Shown here piece by piece: positions 63,977-64,000 of a stretch of DNA of 64,000 bases (the first letter of the stretch is position 1; every line of letters begins with the position of its first letter). The stretch is taken from contig NC_088105.1 in the NCBI RefSeq assembly GCF_036370855.1, positions 7,755,619 through 7,819,618 of the forward strand, given 5' to 3'. Made by a program: the position numbers and the translations under genes. The DNA comes from Dromaius novaehollandiae. Taxonomy: Eukaryota; Chordata; Aves; Casuariiformes; Dromaiidae. The notes under the pieces are model-generated. The model made no database searches, was not told the origin of the DNA, and saw only the letters and a program-made list of their open reading frames with translations.

Positions 63977-64000
63977 GTAAGTTAATATTGCTGTTAGCTG

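Noticed and set aside
1-64000. tRNA, rRNA, snRNA, CRISPR array, or bacterial or phage genes
   Set aside because: No tRNA B-box with cloverleaf context, no rRNA or U-RNA words, no direct-repeat and spacer array, and no operon-like gene packing were seen.
1-64000. Endogenous retrovirus or intact transposon coding region
   Set aside because: No long open frame resembling gag, pol, env or transposase, and no paired long terminal repeats were found by eye. Only short LINE and SINE remnants are supported.

Overview
This window looks like nuclear DNA of an amniote, most likely a bird (a turtle or crocodilian is possible). The basis is: AT-rich non-coding sequence with one large and one small CpG island; interspersed-repeat remnants that resemble CR1-type LINEs (with the characteristic 'ATTCTTATG'-type 3' tails) and MIR-like SINEs; no Alu, B1 or L1 elements; a low and old repeat load; and no bacterial-style gene packing. 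No protein family could be recognised anywhere, and nearly all open frames are short chance frames.

Layout. Positions 1 to about 56,100 behave as a gene desert or long upstream flank. They hold old repeat fragments (CR1-like near 19.15-19.24, 19.86-20.60 and 43.86-44.20 kb; MIR-like near 16.6-16.9, 36.8, 41.4 and 45.9 kb; a set of decayed repeats with palindromic cores), microsatellites, homopolymers and several perfect inverted repeats. A small CpG-rich patch at about 26.13-26.41 kb carries YY1-like, GC-box-like and CTCF-like motifs. On its minus strand is a good-context ATG followed by strong splice donors, so it may be a separate promoter.

A large CpG island at about 56.27-57.83 kb is the main landmark. 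It contains a probable plus-strand first exon ending at 57,236 (CAG|GTAC), with an ATG at 57,204. An intron of about 6.5 kb follows, then a well-formed internal exon at 63,731-63,976 (polypyrimidine tract plus TTACAG acceptor; TAG|GTAAGT donor). That exon has stops in all three frames, so these two exons look like 5' untranslated leader of a gene whose coding exons lie to the right of the window. The gene cannot be named from what is visible.

The plausible functional picture is one plus-strand gene with a long flank that may hold distal regulatory elements, plus a possible independent transcript from the 26-kb island. No new enzymatic, defence or mobile system was found. The most useful leads are the 26-kb island transcript, the upstream reading frame spliced across intron 1, the 38-bp near-perfect palindrome at 34.8 kb, and the palindromic-core repeat family.
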